Source of the DNA: Candidatus Binatia bacterium
GTDB lineage: Bacteria; Desulfobacterota; Binatia; Bin18
Reading direction: 5' to 3'
NCBI GenBank assembly: GCA_951812575.1
Contig: OX638322.1
Coordinates: 4,654,501 to 4,718,500, forward strand
DNA: 64,000 nt
This document shows positions 50,755 to 59,115 of this stretch, piece after piece (position 1 is the first letter of the stretch; each line of letters begins with the position of its first letter). The notes under the pieces were generated by a model. It saw nothing but the letters and a program-made list of their open reading frames with translations, searched no databases and was not told the origin of the DNA. The translations under genes were made by a program, and so were the position numbers.

Positions 50755-52818
50755 ATGACCTGGCGGTTAGCGGTAGATATTGGGGGGACGTTTACGGATG
50801 TTGTTGCGCTCGAAGAGACCAGCGGGGCCCTGCATCTGGCAAAGGTGCGCAGCACGCCGGACGACCCGGCCCAGGGCTTTGTGAACGGTCTTGAGCACAT
50901 CACCCAGCACGGGGAGATCGCGGCTCACGAGGTGAACGCGGTCTTTCATGGTACGACCGTTGCCACCAACGCCATCCTGGAGCGTAAGTATTCAGAGCTT
51001 GGTCTGATCATCACCGCCGGCTACCGGGAAGCCCTGGAGTGTGCGCGCCAGACCGTCCCCGGAGAATTTGGAGATATCACCTGGTGGATTAAACCGCCGC
51101 GGGTGGTGCCGCTCGAACGCATCCGTGAAATCAACGTCCGGATGGATGTCCGGGGCATGGTCATACAGGAACTGGACCGGGACGAGGTAGTGGCCATTGC
51201 CCAGGACTTCAAAGCGCGCGGCATTCAGGCCGTAGCCGTTTCATTATTGCACTCCTACCGCAACCCGGCGCACGAGGAGGAAGTCCGGCGTATTATCCAC
51301 GAGGTGTATCCGGACTGTTTAATTTCCATCTCGTCGGACATCTTACGCGAATATCGCGAGTACGAACGGACCAATACGACCTGCCTGAACACCGCCCTGA
51401 TGCCCCTCCTGTCTGCGTATCACACCCGGATTGAACAGCACTTACGCGAACAGGACATCAGCGCGCCGTTTTACATCATGCGCTCAAGCGGCGGACTGGC
51501 CCAGGCCCAGGAGGTCGCCCGCTTGCCGATTGCCGCGGCCCTCTCCGGCCCGGCGGCGGGCGTGATTGCCGCTACCCATTTTGGCACGCTGAGCGGCAGC
51601 CAGGACATTATTACTTTTGATATGGGTGGCACCTCGGCTGATATTTGTCTGGTCGAAGGCGGCCAGCCGCGCATGTTGACCGAGGGCAAGGTCGATATCT
51701 ATGACCTCAAAACGCCCATGATCGAGTTGCATACGGTTGGGGCCGGCGGCGGGTCGATTGCCTGGCTGGCGGGCGGGCGGAGCCTGAAAGTGGGCCCGGA
51801 CAGCGCGGGCGCGAATCCGGGACCGGCCTGCTACGATCGAGGCGGCACTCAGCCGACGGTAACGGACGCCAATTTGGTGCTGGGACGTATCACGCCGACC
51901 ATTGCCGGGGGAAGCGTTTCCCTGAATCTCGATCAGGCGACCCAGGTTGTTGCCGCACTTGCCGCGGGCCTCAAACTCGATACCATCGCCGCGGCAGAGG
52001 GCATTTTGCGCATTGCCGTTGAAAATATTGCCGCCGGCATTCGGACCGTTTCGGTGAAGCGCGGGCGCGACCCGCGCAGCTATGCCCTGGTTGCGTTTGG
52101 CGGGGCAGGACCGCTCCACGCCTGTTATCTTGCCGACTGGCTCGGCATGCAGCACGTCATTATCCCGCCCAACCCAGGCGTGACTTCGGCCTACGGCTTA
52201 TTATTGACTGATGTGCGCGTGGACCTGGTGCATACGGATGTCCAGCGTGAGGACCGCCTGGACGTGGGTCGTATTACGGCCGAAATTCAGGACCTCGAAC
52301 GCCGTGTGACCGCCCGTCTGGAGGATGAAGGTTTGCTTACTCAAGAGACCCGACTCGACCATTTTGTGGACATGCGGTACGCCGGCCAGGCCTACGAGAT
52401 TCGGGTTCCCCTCGCGATTGATCCGGCCACACCGGACATCCACACCCATATTCAGCGCGCCATCGTCGCTTTTCACGCCAGCCATAAGGATCGCTACGGC
52501 TATTCCTATGCGGGCAAGGAACTGGTCGAGTTGGTCAACGTGGGCGTCACCGGGTTGGGGCTGCTCACCCGCCCTCATGTGCCGCAAGCCCAACCGGCAG
52601 GCAAAAGTCCGGAGCACGCCCGGATGGGTCAGACCGCAGTCTATTTCTCCAAAAGCACGCTGGATACTCCGGTGTACGATCGGTCGGCCTTGCAAACGGG
52701 TAACGAACTGAGCGGCCCGGCCATCATCCAGCAGTACGACGCCACCACGGTTGTGGAGCCGGGCTGGAGCGGCCGAGTGGACCAGTGGGGGACGCTCCGG
52801 CTTGAGCGCACGCACTAA
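50755..52818 (+). CDS. hyuA: Hydantoinase/oxoprolinase family protein, HyuA-type subunit, second copy
   Basis: 687 residues, GGAGGAGG site. LAVDIGGTFTDVVALEETSG, IITFDMGGTSADICLVEGGQ, GAGGGSIAWLAGGRSLKVGP and the C-terminal GPAIIQQYDATTVVEPGW. It differs from the first copy throughout, so this is not a recent duplication. The hyuB gene starts 30 bases later, so these two should form the ATP-dependent complex. The substrate (hydantoin, 5-oxoproline or a ketone to be carboxylated) cannot be read from sequence. Confidence 0.92.
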   Translation: MTWRLAVDIGGTFTDVVALEETSGALHLAKVRSTPDDPAQGFVNGLEHITQHGEIAAHEVNAVFHGTTVATNAILERKYSELGLIITAGYREALECARQTVPGEFGDITWWIKPPRVVPLERIREINVRMDVRGMVIQELDRDEVVAIAQDFKARGIQAVAVSLLHSYRNPAHEEEVRRIIHEVYPDCLISISSDILREYREYERTNTTCLNTALMPLLSAYHTRIEQHLREQDISAPFYIMRSSGGLAQAQEVARLPIAAALSGPAAGVIAATHFGTLSGSQDIITFDMGGTSADICLVEGGQPRMLTEGKVDIYDLKTPMIELHTVGAGGGSIAWLAGGRSLKVGPDSAGANPGPACYDRGGTQPTVTDANLVLGRITPTIAGGSVSLNLDQATQVVAALAAGLKLDTIAAAEGILRIAVENIAAGIRTVSVKRGRDPRSYALVAFGGAGPLHACYLADWLGMQHVIIPPNPGVTSAYGLLLTDVRVDLVHTDVQREDRLDVGRITAEIQDLERRVTARLEDEGLLTQETRLDHFVDMRYAGQAYEIRVPLAIDPATPDIHTHIQRAIVAFHASHKDRYGYSYAGKELVELVNVGVTGLGLLTRPHVPQAQPAGKSPEHARMGQTAVYFSKSTLDTPVYDRSALQTGNELSGPAIIQQYDATTVVEPGWSGRVDQWGTLRLERTH

Positions 52819-52848
52819 AGAAATACCTTCTGGATACGGAGTGTCAGC

Positions 52849-54876
52849 ATGGCCGACCAGCAGCAGTTTCCACACACCTATTATGACAAAGCCGATGAGG
52901 ACGTGGCCTTTCAGGACTACGCCCCCTTTCGATACGGCCGGGTTGTCCGGGACCCCGACGCGATCAGCCGCATCGACGCGCTCAGAAAAAACCTGGACCC
53001 CATCCTGGTCGATATTGTGGACGGCGGGATTGAGGCGGCCATTATGGAAGCCGAGGCTGCGGTCGAGCGGACCGCCCGCTCGACCATTATCCGCGAACAG
53101 CACGACTACCGGGCCTCGCTCAACACGCTCGACTGTCTGTCGGTCTCGCGCGTGTCCTGGGCCGCCACCGCCGACCCGATTCGGATGAAGTTTCCGGCTG
53201 AGCGTATCTATGAAGGCGATGTGTTTATCTATAACGACGTCTACGAGTCAGCCGGAACGATCGGTCATCTGCCGGACTATTGTGTGGTCACTCCCATTTT
53301 TTGGGACGGACGGCTGATTGGATTTGCGCAGATTTTCGGTCACGTCAACGATGTGGGCGGCCGTATGGCGGGCTCCTGGCCGAGCACCTCGACCAGTATT
53401 TTTGAGGAGGGTACCATCTGTCCGCCGGTCAAGCTGTACGAAAAGGGTCAGCTCAACGAAGGACTATACGATGTTCTGCTGCGGAACAGTCGTTTTCCCG
53501 AGGACCTGCGAGGCGATATTGACGCCTTTGTGGGCGCGAATGAGGTCATCCGCCGCCGAGTGACGGAATTATGCGATCGTTTTGGCGGCAACGAGGTGGA
53601 AGCCGCGTTCTATGAAATTCTCGACCGCTGCGCCGAGGTAGTGCGCGAAAAAGGGCTGCCCCTGTTCCCCGAGGGAGAATTCATCGGAGAGGATTTTATT
53701 GAGAACGACGGCCTGACCCTGGACAAGCCGGTCAAGCTCCAGATCACCATGCGCAAGTATCCGGACAAGATGGTGCTGGATTTCGCCGGCACCAGTCCCC
53801 AGGCCAAGGGGCCGATCAACTGGCCGGTCGATGGCCGTCATTACTCCAAATGGCTCGGCGCGTTCTTCAAGGCGCAGATTCCCGGCATCATCATTAACGA
53901 AGGCGTGACCCAGGTCTTTCGCTGTCGTATTCCGCAGGGGACCATTCTGAGCCCGAAGTTTCCGGCTCCGGTGGTGAGTCGCATGACCTGTATGCTGCGC
54001 ATGATCAGCGCCTATACCGTCGCCCTGGCCAAAGCCTTTGACGGCGAGGTGGTGGCCGACATGCAGAACATTCAGATCTACGGCCTGTACGGCCAGGACT
54101 TGGAGGGCCGATTGTTTCTGATGCGCGAAATTTTCGGGGCGGGTTCGGGCGCGCGGCCGTATGCGGACGGCACCGATGCCGTGGATTTGGTGCCCTATTC
54201 CAAAAACCTGCCGGCGGAATTCATTGAACAGCGCTTCCCGGTTGAAGTCCTGCGCGTGGGGCTGGCGACCGACTCGGGCGGAGCCGGGAAATATCGCGGC
54301 GGGCTGGGTTATGAGAAAGAGATACGAACCTTGGTTGACGGGTATTATCTGACGGTCACGGAGCGGACCGCCTTTGCCTGCACGGGTATCAAAGGCGGCA
54401 AATGGGGTACGCCGAGTTCGTCCATCAAGAACCCCGGCACCCCAGAGGAAGAGGCGGTCTACTTCAGCCGGGATGCCATTCCGGTCAAAGCGGGCGATAT
54501 TATTCGCCTCACCACCCCAGGCGGCGGGGGCTGGGGCGACCCTCTGGAACGCGATATCGACGCCGTTCGTATGGATGTGGTCCGCAAGCTCGTCTCGCCC
54601 GAGCGGGCCGAGCAAGATTACGGAGTCGTCCTGGACCCGGTCTCGCACGAAGTCGATCAATCGGCCACGGCCCAGCTCCGCAAACGGCTGGCCGAAGAGC
54701 GCGGCCCGGTCAAACTGATCGATCGCGGACCGTATGCCGAGACGTTAATCAAAAAGGGATTGCTGGACGTATCCGACCCGGAGCTAGAGTGTCTCGACTG
54801 CGCCGACGATGCGGTGCTGGATCACTATTGGAAGGATTTGTACAAGTACACCCCGCGGACGCTGGGGGGGGCGTAG
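52849..54876 (+). CDS. hyuB: Hydantoinase B/oxoprolinase family protein
   Basis: 675 residues. FPAERIYEGDVFIYNDVYES, HLPDYCVVTPIFWDGRLIGF, AQIFGHVNDVGGRMAGSWPS and TDSGGAGKYRGGLGYEKE are typical HyuB motifs, with TTPGGGGWGDPLERD near the end. The large subunit holds the metal centre in characterised acetone and acetophenone carboxylases. The C-terminal 80 residues are a less conserved extension. GGAG lies upstream of ATG 52849. Confidence 0.92.
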   Translation: MADQQQFPHTYYDKADEDVAFQDYAPFRYGRVVRDPDAISRIDALRKNLDPILVDIVDGGIEAAIMEAEAAVERTARSTIIREQHDYRASLNTLDCLSVSRVSWAATADPIRMKFPAERIYEGDVFIYNDVYESAGTIGHLPDYCVVTPIFWDGRLIGFAQIFGHVNDVGGRMAGSWPSTSTSIFEEGTICPPVKLYEKGQLNEGLYDVLLRNSRFPEDLRGDIDAFVGANEVIRRRVTELCDRFGGNEVEAAFYEILDRCAEVVREKGLPLFPEGEFIGEDFIENDGLTLDKPVKLQITMRKYPDKMVLDFAGTSPQAKGPINWPVDGRHYSKWLGAFFKAQIPGIIINEGVTQVFRCRIPQGTILSPKFPAPVVSRMTCMLRMISAYTVALAKAFDGEVVADMQNIQIYGLYGQDLEGRLFLMREIFGAGSGARPYADGTDAVDLVPYSKNLPAEFIEQRFPVEVLRVGLATDSGGAGKYRGGLGYEKEIRTLVDGYYLTVTERTAFACTGIKGGKWGTPSSSIKNPGTPEEEAVYFSRDAIPVKAGDIIRLTTPGGGGWGDPLERDIDAVRMDVVRKLVSPERAEQDYGVVLDPVSHEVDQSATAQLRKRLAEERGPVKLIDRGPYAETLIKKGLLDVSDPELECLDCADDAVLDHYWKDLYKYTPRTLGGA

Positions 54877-54905
54877 GTCGTCCTTCACGATTACGGGAAT
54901 TCGCT

Positions 54906-55154
54906 GTGGAAACCATTTCTCTCACGTTATCTGACGAACTGCTCAAAACGAGTGGTCAGTGTGCGAAGCTTCTCCAGTTATCCAGAGCCGAATACATCCG
55001 TCGCGCTATCGCGAGGATGAACAGTAATACCCGAGGACAGCTTCGAGCAAAACGACTTGCCGACGCCTCCAAAAAGGTGCGCCCGGAGAGCATGCGCGTC
55101 AACGCGGAGTTCGGGGATATCGAGCGTGACCCTTACTGTCGTATGGATGGCTAA
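54906..55154 (+). CDS. Ribbon-helix-helix antitoxin-like protein
   Basis: 82 residues from GTG 54906. VETISLTLSDELLKTSGQCA, then LQLSRAEYIRRAIARMN, is an RHH strand plus two helices as in CopG/MazE-type antitoxins, and the tail has the toxin-binding character (MRVNAEFGDIERDPY). No MazF or other toxin follows: the next gene is on the other strand and overlaps the end by four bases. It is therefore a probable orphan antitoxin. The start is weak; GGGAA lies upstream. Confidence 0.6.
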   Translation: METISLTLSDELLKTSGQCAKLLQLSRAEYIRRAIARMNSNTRGQLRAKRLADASKKVRPESMRVNAEFGDIERDPYCRMDG

Positions 55155-55486
55155 GCACCCACCCCTGCTCTCTCCACAAGCCCTGGCTCAATTTTTTTCA
55201 ATTCGTTCTTTAGCCGCTGCTCCGTGTGCCAGACATCATAGTTCTGCTGCATCCGAAGCCAGAGCCCAGGGCCGTTACCGGCAAGTTTACCAAGCCGGAG
55301 TGCCATCTCAGTCGAGACCGGATGGGTACAAGCGAGTACCCGGTGGAGTTGCTGACGCGACACTCTGAGGCGACGGGCGGCTTCGCTGATGGAAAAGCCC
55401 AAAGCTGGTAAAACGTCCTCACGCACCACTTCACCAGGATGGATGGGAGGACGTTTCAGCGGACGCTTGATGGTATACTCTGCCAT
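55151..55486 (-). CDS. higA: HigA family antitoxin
   Basis: 111 residues. The XRE fold of HigA/VapI antitoxins: IHPGEVVREDVLPALGFSIS, then ARRLRVSRQQLHRVLACTHP, ALRLGKLAGNGPGLWLRMQQ and NYDVWHTEQRL. HigA binds its operator and neutralises HigB. The toxin gene lies nine bases upstream, the usual toxin-first order. The C-terminal tail (ELKKIEPGLVERAGVGA) is a little longer than common. Confidence 0.92.
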   Translation of the reverse strand: MAEYTIKRPLKRPPIHPGEVVREDVLPALGFSISEAARRLRVSRQQLHRVLACTHPVSTEMALRLGKLAGNGPGLWLRMQQNYDVWHTEQRLKNELKKIEPGLVERAGVGA

Positions 55487-55495
55487 ACTGTTACC

Positions 55496-55786
55496 TCAGT
55501 GGTATTGTTCGAGATTAACCCTTATCGCTTCCTCTTCTTCCCATTCGAAGGTTATGCACCACGGACCATTTACATGGATACTATAGCGTTTGGGGAGCCC
55601 ATGGAGTTCATGAAGGTTAAATCCCGGAATGTTTAAGTCTCTCAGTGTTTCAGCCTGATCCAGAGCCTCTAGGCGCCGTAAGCAGCGAGCGTGTAAATTC
55701 GATGACACTCTCCGACTCCGCCCTCGTTCAAATAGTTCGGCAAGTCCTTTGTGCCGGAAGCTTTTGACCACGCCGAATTGTAACAT
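55496..55786 (-). CDS. higB: HigB family toxin, RelE fold
   Basis: 96 residues. VVKSFRHKGLAELFERGRS, then LHARCLRRLEALDQAETLRD, FNLHELHGLPKRYSIHVNGP and WCITFEWEEEEAIRVNLEQYH follow the HigB/RelE ribosome-dependent mRNA endonuclease pattern, including the basic and His residues of the active site and the ending YH. ATG 55786 lies inside the palindromic operator; GTG 55771 is a plausible alternative that begins at the family core. No ribosome site, so leaderless translation is possible. Confidence 0.9.
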   Translation of the reverse strand: MLQFGVVKSFRHKGLAELFERGRSRRVSSNLHARCLRRLEALDQAETLRDLNIPGFNLHELHGLPKRYSIHVNGPWCITFEWEEEEAIRVNLEQYH

Positions 55787-55800
55787 AAAATGTTACAATT
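55776..55800. promoter_or_regulatory. Palindromic operator of higBA
   Basis: AATTGTAACAT and ATGTTACAATT, 11-bp arms with an AAA spacer, overlapping the first codon of higB. A perfect palindrome here is what HigA or HigBA would bind to repress its own promoter. Confidence 0.8.
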
Positions 55801-55855
55801 TCAAAACCAGAGATGGGGACGTTTGTCATCAGCTCTATGCAGAACAATGCGAGGC

Positions 55856-56245
55856 CTATCGCCGATTCCGATACGCCCCTTTGAACTTCCTGCCGTTGAC
55901 CTTGCCTTTGTGTCTGACCGTACCACCGGGGAACACTTCTATCGTCCCCTTATGGCGGTTGCCGAGGCTGTCTTTGTACTTGTACGTGTGACGGCTGTAA
56001 TCACCTACACTGTAGCTCTTGCTCTGCGATTTGTACGTGTAGTTCGGCAACGATGGGCTTGTAGACGACGGACTGCGGTCGGCACTGGAATACGGACTCG
56101 TATACAAAGGGCTGCTGCGAGGGCTGAAGGACGGCCGGCTGTACGGATCAGCGAACACTGACTCGGGAACGATTGGAACGAGCGCGAACGCAGCGACAAG
56201 AAGTATCCGCGTCACGGTTTTGATACTGTCTGGTCTACTGTTCAT
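55856..56245 (-). CDS. Exported Ser/Tyr-rich small protein
   Basis: 129 residues from ATG 56245, behind GGGTGGGAAGG. The signal peptide is clear (VTRILLVAAFALVPIVPESV, cut near FA-DP). The mature part starts with a low-complexity Ser/Pro/Tyr stretch (YSRPSFSPRSSPLYTSPYSS), then a basic region (YKYKDSLGNRHKGTIEVFPG) that could be a small beta domain. Family not recognised. It stands between the higBA operator and a 40-residue frame. Confidence 0.65.
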   Translation of the reverse strand: MNSRPDSIKTVTRILLVAAFALVPIVPESVFADPYSRPSFSPRSSPLYTSPYSSADRSPSSTSPSLPNYTYKSQSKSYSVGDYSRHTYKYKDSLGNRHKGTIEVFPGGTVRHKGKVNGRKFKGAYRNRR

Positions 56246-56277
56246 AGCCTTCCCACCCCCTGAATACTGTAACCGTA

Positions 56278-56400
56278 TCAAGACTGATCTTCGGCATCGT
56301 TCCAGAGATATGCCACCGGCCGTGTCTCTCCTTGTAATGCTTCCTGCCATCCCTGGCGAAAGCTCTCCTCGGCGGTCTTCAATTTGGGTTCGTTATCCAT
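56278..56400 (-). CDS. Possible small protein, 40 aa
   Basis: Starts at ATG 56400 and reads MDNEPKLKTAEESFRQGWQE, then ALQGETRPVAYLWNDAEDQS. The SFRQGW-EA-G-T-PV--LW pattern resembles small uncharacterised proteins of similar size that I recall from other bacteria. The frame is complete with a weak ribosome site. It ends 33 bases before the exported Ser-rich gene and could share its transcript. Confidence 0.45.
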   Translation of the reverse strand: MDNEPKLKTAEESFRQGWQEALQGETRPVAYLWNDAEDQS

Positions 56401-56428
56401 CTTCGATTTCTAAGAGAAGCAGCAGTAA

Positions 56429-56460
56429 CCGTAGGTCGGATTAGCGTAGCGTAATCCGAC
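56429..56460. repeat. Dispersed palindromic repeat, copy 2
   Basis: CCGTAGGTCGGATTAGC, GTAGCGTAATCCGAC: same family as 1555-1588, with arms GTCGGATTA / TAATCCGAC. Confidence 0.7.
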
Positions 56461-56492
56461 ATCTCCCGAACACTCACCTGATTCACGCTTTT

Positions 56493-56717
56493 CTACGCGG
56501 CAAAATCAAGCATTTCGAGAGTAATACCTCGTTCCCATTCCGCATGAGCCTGACTCAGTAGTGATTCATTCACCTCTGCGGAAACGTACTCTTCACCACA
56601 ATTGTTACAGATTTGGACCGGGACTTTCTTGAACACAACCGTTACCCGGTCACGTTCCAAGACAGTGGTACTATACCCATCTGTGGTCGTCCCGTTCCGG
56701 CATATTGCGCATTTCAT
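56493..56717 (-). CDS. YgiT-type zinc finger protein, MqsA N-terminal-like
   Basis: 74 residues. Two Cys pairs, C-x2-C in MKCAICRNG and C-x2-C in VQICNNCGEEY, make the zinc site of the MqsA/YgiT family. The C-terminal part (NESLLSQAHAEWERG) is helical. These small proteins act as antitoxins next to a DUF4258 or MqsR-like toxin. None is seen here: upstream there is only a short gap with a hairpin repeat. Likely an orphan. Confidence 0.8.
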   Translation of the reverse strand: MKCAICRNGTTTDGYSTTVLERDRVTVVFKKVPVQICNNCGEEYVSAEVNESLLSQAHAEWERGITLEMLDFAA

Positions 56718-56746
56718 ACTACAAATTTAGATGACAAATAATGGGG

Positions 56747-56776
56747 CCTGGATTCCCGCTCTCACAGGAATCCAGG
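56747..56776. repeat. Intergenic palindrome CCTGGATTCC
   Basis: CCTGGATTCC and GGAATCCAGG, 10-bp perfect arms with a 10-base loop, related to the repeat at 40643-40715. It lies between the YgiT and LLM genes. Confidence 0.7.
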
Positions 56777-56814
56777 CGGAAGCGGTGGGGAGGAACGCGG
56801 ACGAAACAAATGGC

Positions 56815-57903
56815 CTAAGCCGCTCTTGCTTCAACGTCCCACTGCCGGAGTTCGGGAATGACCTTTTGCGCGATTAAACGCTGCGAGCGCTCGGCATCTT
56901 CAAACGGCATCCCGGCTCCGCGAAACCCGAAGATCAGATCAAATCGTCCGACCACCGCTCGCCAGTGGGACAGCTTGTCCAGAATCTGCTGCGGAGTGCC
57001 CCAGGCCTGCGCGTTGACATACATCTCGGCCATGCCCTCAAGGCCCAATTCACGCAGCGTGTCTACAGCATCGCCGTAGGCTTCGTAGCCCTTGGCATTC
57101 TTGAAGTGATCACCCATGAGTTCGTAATGGTGCATGGCCGACAGCAGATAGCCGGCGATATACTTGTGGGCCAACTCCTCGGCCCGGCCGGCGTCTTCGT
57201 GGCAGACCGACATGCCGGCCATCATGGGCGGAGGAGCATCAACGCCGTGGAGTTCGCGAAACAAGGTTCGATAGGGCTCAAAATCCGCATTGTGCTCTTC
57301 AATCGACTTTTGGGTGAAAACCATCATCTGGGCGCGATGCTTGGCCGCTTCCAGGGCCGAGTCGGGCGACATCGCCACCTGGGTCGTGCGGCCCTTGAAT
57401 GTCCGCGTAGGCTTGGGACGAATCGGCGCCCGTGGTTGCTGATAGTATTTCCCATTGCCCTCAATAATGCCGGTCTCCAAGGCGTTGAGAATCATGGGCA
57501 CAGCTTCGTCAAAGCGCTCCCGCGAGGTGTCCATATCAATACCGAACTGGTCATACTCCCGGCGTGACAAGCCGCGACCCATACCAAAGATCACCCGGCC
57601 GTTCGACAGCTCGTCCAACAGCGCAACCTTCTCGGCCGAACGCAGCGGCGTGTTCCACGGCACGATCACCGCGCCGGTGGCCAGCTTGAGCGTTGTGGTG
57701 AGGGCTGCGAGATGGCCCAGATAGACAGCGTTATCGGGACAAAAGGAGTAGTCTTCAAAATGATGCTCCACAGACCAGTGCGAGTCATAACCGAGTTCCT
57801 CTAGCTGCGAGGCCAGCGCCAATTCTTCCCGGTAGACCTGACTGTCCGTCACACTGTCGTCATAGCCATAGCGTTGAAAGAGCGCGATTGTCCCGACTTG
57901 CAT
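56815..57903 (-). CDS. LLM class flavin-dependent oxidoreductase
   Basis: 362 residues from ATG 57903 behind AGGAGGA. MQVGTIALFQRYGYDDSVTD, HWSVEHHFEDYSFCPDNAVY (EHH), LSNGRVIFGMGRGLSRREYD and RAPIRPKPTR are luciferase-like marks. The arrangement recalls alkanal-monooxygenase-like enzymes. It is the last gene of a minus-strand operon with a SnoaL-like protein and a thioesterase. Confidence 0.87.
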   Translation of the reverse strand: MQVGTIALFQRYGYDDSVTDSQVYREELALASQLEELGYDSHWSVEHHFEDYSFCPDNAVYLGHLAALTTTLKLATGAVIVPWNTPLRSAEKVALLDELSNGRVIFGMGRGLSRREYDQFGIDMDTSRERFDEAVPMILNALETGIIEGNGKYYQQPRAPIRPKPTRTFKGRTTQVAMSPDSALEAAKHRAQMMVFTQKSIEEHNADFEPYRTLFRELHGVDAPPPMMAGMSVCHEDAGRAEELAHKYIAGYLLSAMHHYELMGDHFKNAKGYEAYGDAVDTLRELGLEGMAEMYVNAQAWGTPQQILDKLSHWRAVVGRFDLIFGFRGAGMPFEDAERSQRLIAQKVIPELRQWDVEARAA

Positions 57904-57995
57904 GACACATCCTCCTGTTGTGTATCTTTCTATGCTCGCAGTTCCTGCGGGCCCATCTGGCCGTGTATGCTCAATTCTATTTCTTCGGGCACTGT

Positions 57996-58442
57996 TCAGG
58001 CTGCGGGTTTCAGCTTGCCGCCGTGCGCTTCCATATACGCGACCAGACGCTGACATTCCTCGTCAGAGACTTTGTCTTCCAGCAGACTGATGCGGTCCCC
58101 CTCAAAGACGGCCCGCTCCTCGCCCTCCATGCGACAGTCAGGTCCGCCGTCCGGGGTGAAGATCGCCACCCAGCGCATCCAGACGTCACCGTTCTTTTCC
58201 ATTGGTCCTTCAAGGAACTCAAGGCGGCGCGAGGCAAAGCGACGGTCGAAGCCATTTACCGCAGCCTGAAAATCGCTCAGGATCGTGGCCCGGCTTTCAT
58301 GCCGTCCGCCCAGAGGTGGTCCGGCAATGAAGTCGTATACCGCACCCTCAGTGAAATATGGCTCAAGCAGCGACCAGTCATCGCTGTCATACGCATCTTC
58401 AAAGGCTTGTGCATATTCCAGGAACCGTTCGACAATACCCAT
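57996..58442 (-). CDS. SnoaL-like/NTF2-fold protein
   Basis: 148 residues from ATG 58442 behind AAGGAG. ERFLEYAQAFEDAYDSDDWS, then LLEPYFTEGAVYDFIAG and GGRHESRATI, is the start of an NTF2-like cone fold, which in polyketide cyclases, dehydratases and ketosteroid isomerase holds a small ligand. Catalytic Asp/His cannot be assigned with certainty. It is co-directional with the thioesterase (gap about 100) and the LLM gene (gap about 90). Confidence 0.75.
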   Translation of the reverse strand: MGIVERFLEYAQAFEDAYDSDDWSLLEPYFTEGAVYDFIAGPPLGGRHESRATILSDFQAAVNGFDRRFASRRLEFLEGPMEKNGDVWMRWVAIFTPDGGPDCRMEGEERAVFEGDRISLLEDKVSDEECQRLVAYMEAHGGKLKPAA

Positions 58443-58546
58443 ACGCTGATCTCCTTTTTCTCTCAGGTCAGTTTGGCTTACGAGTCTGGGCTGGGGATAT
58501 TTTTGTCTCCGTATCACACCGCTCAACGAGAATACACGAGGAACTC

Positions 58547-58984
58547 CTACCCTTTCGTTGCCACTACGGTCCAGGTACTGCTCACCGTGGCGACGACTTC
58601 ATCCTGCGCATTACATAAGGTCGCTTCAACAAACGCCACCCGCTGGCCTTTCCGCAGGACTTTGCCCGTCCCTTTGACCAGGCCCTTTTTGACCGGCTTG
58701 AGAAAACTGATTTTCAGCTCTGCGGTCGTGGCAAATTCGCCTTCGTCCATGACCGACCCGATTGCGCTGCTCAGCAACTCGTCGGCAAAAACGCTCAGAT
58801 AGCCACCAGCCACATAGCCGAACGGATTCAACACGCGCGGGAGGCTGGCATCCCATTCCCATTCGGATGTACCAGGACCGAACCGTACCGGCCGTAAACC
58901 AATCTCCCGGTGCGCCTGAGTGACATAGTCTTCGGGCCGGTTTTCGCGCAGGGCGGCATTCAGTTTTTCAACAGGAGAAAGCAT
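58547..58984 (-). CDS. Hotdog-fold thioesterase, PaaI-like
   Basis: 145 residues from ATG 58984, GAGGAACC upstream. LNPFGYVAGGYLSVFADELL has the PaaI-type N-G/H region in altered form (GYVAGG), followed by the helix and FATTAELKISFLKPVKKGLV, typical of hotdog acyl-CoA thioesterases. The general-base Asp/Glu is probably the Asp of FADELL. It would hydrolyse an aryl- or acyl-CoA in the pathway of the adjacent LLM enzyme. Confidence 0.82.
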   Translation of the reverse strand: MLSPVEKLNAALRENRPEDYVTQAHREIGLRPVRFGPGTSEWEWDASLPRVLNPFGYVAGGYLSVFADELLSSAIGSVMDEGEFATTAELKISFLKPVKKGLVKGTGKVLRKGQRVAFVEATLCNAQDEVVATVSSTWTVVATKG

Positions 58985-59041
58985 GGTTCCTCGTACCACC
59001 TTTTGATCGTCTTCTCAAAAGGGTAGCCGCATGCAGCGATT

Positions 59042-59097
59042 TAAAGAGTAAACGTATCCTCCAATCGATATGAGATGCTGGACACATTTACTCTTTA
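59042..59097. promoter_or_regulatory. Long inverted repeat upstream of bio operon
   Basis: TAAAGAGTAAA (59042-59052) and TTTACTCTTTA (59087-59097) are exact complements, extendable to 13 of 14 bases, with a spacer of about 34. It ends 18 bases before bioF. The GTAAAC core of BirA operators is present in the left arm, but the spacing is about twice the 14-16 bases usual for BirA, so the regulator is open. Confidence 0.55.
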
Positions 59098-59115
59098 CCG
59101 GCAGTATGGGCGCGC

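Noticed and set aside
53569..54660. 363-codon frame antisense to hyuB
   Set aside because: HyuB motifs run through the whole region on the plus strand. The antisense frame is a codon-bias artefact.
59042..59097. Canonical BirA operator
   Set aside because: Only the left arm has GTAAAC and the spacing is about 32-34 bases instead of 14-16. Kept as an unassigned inverted repeat.
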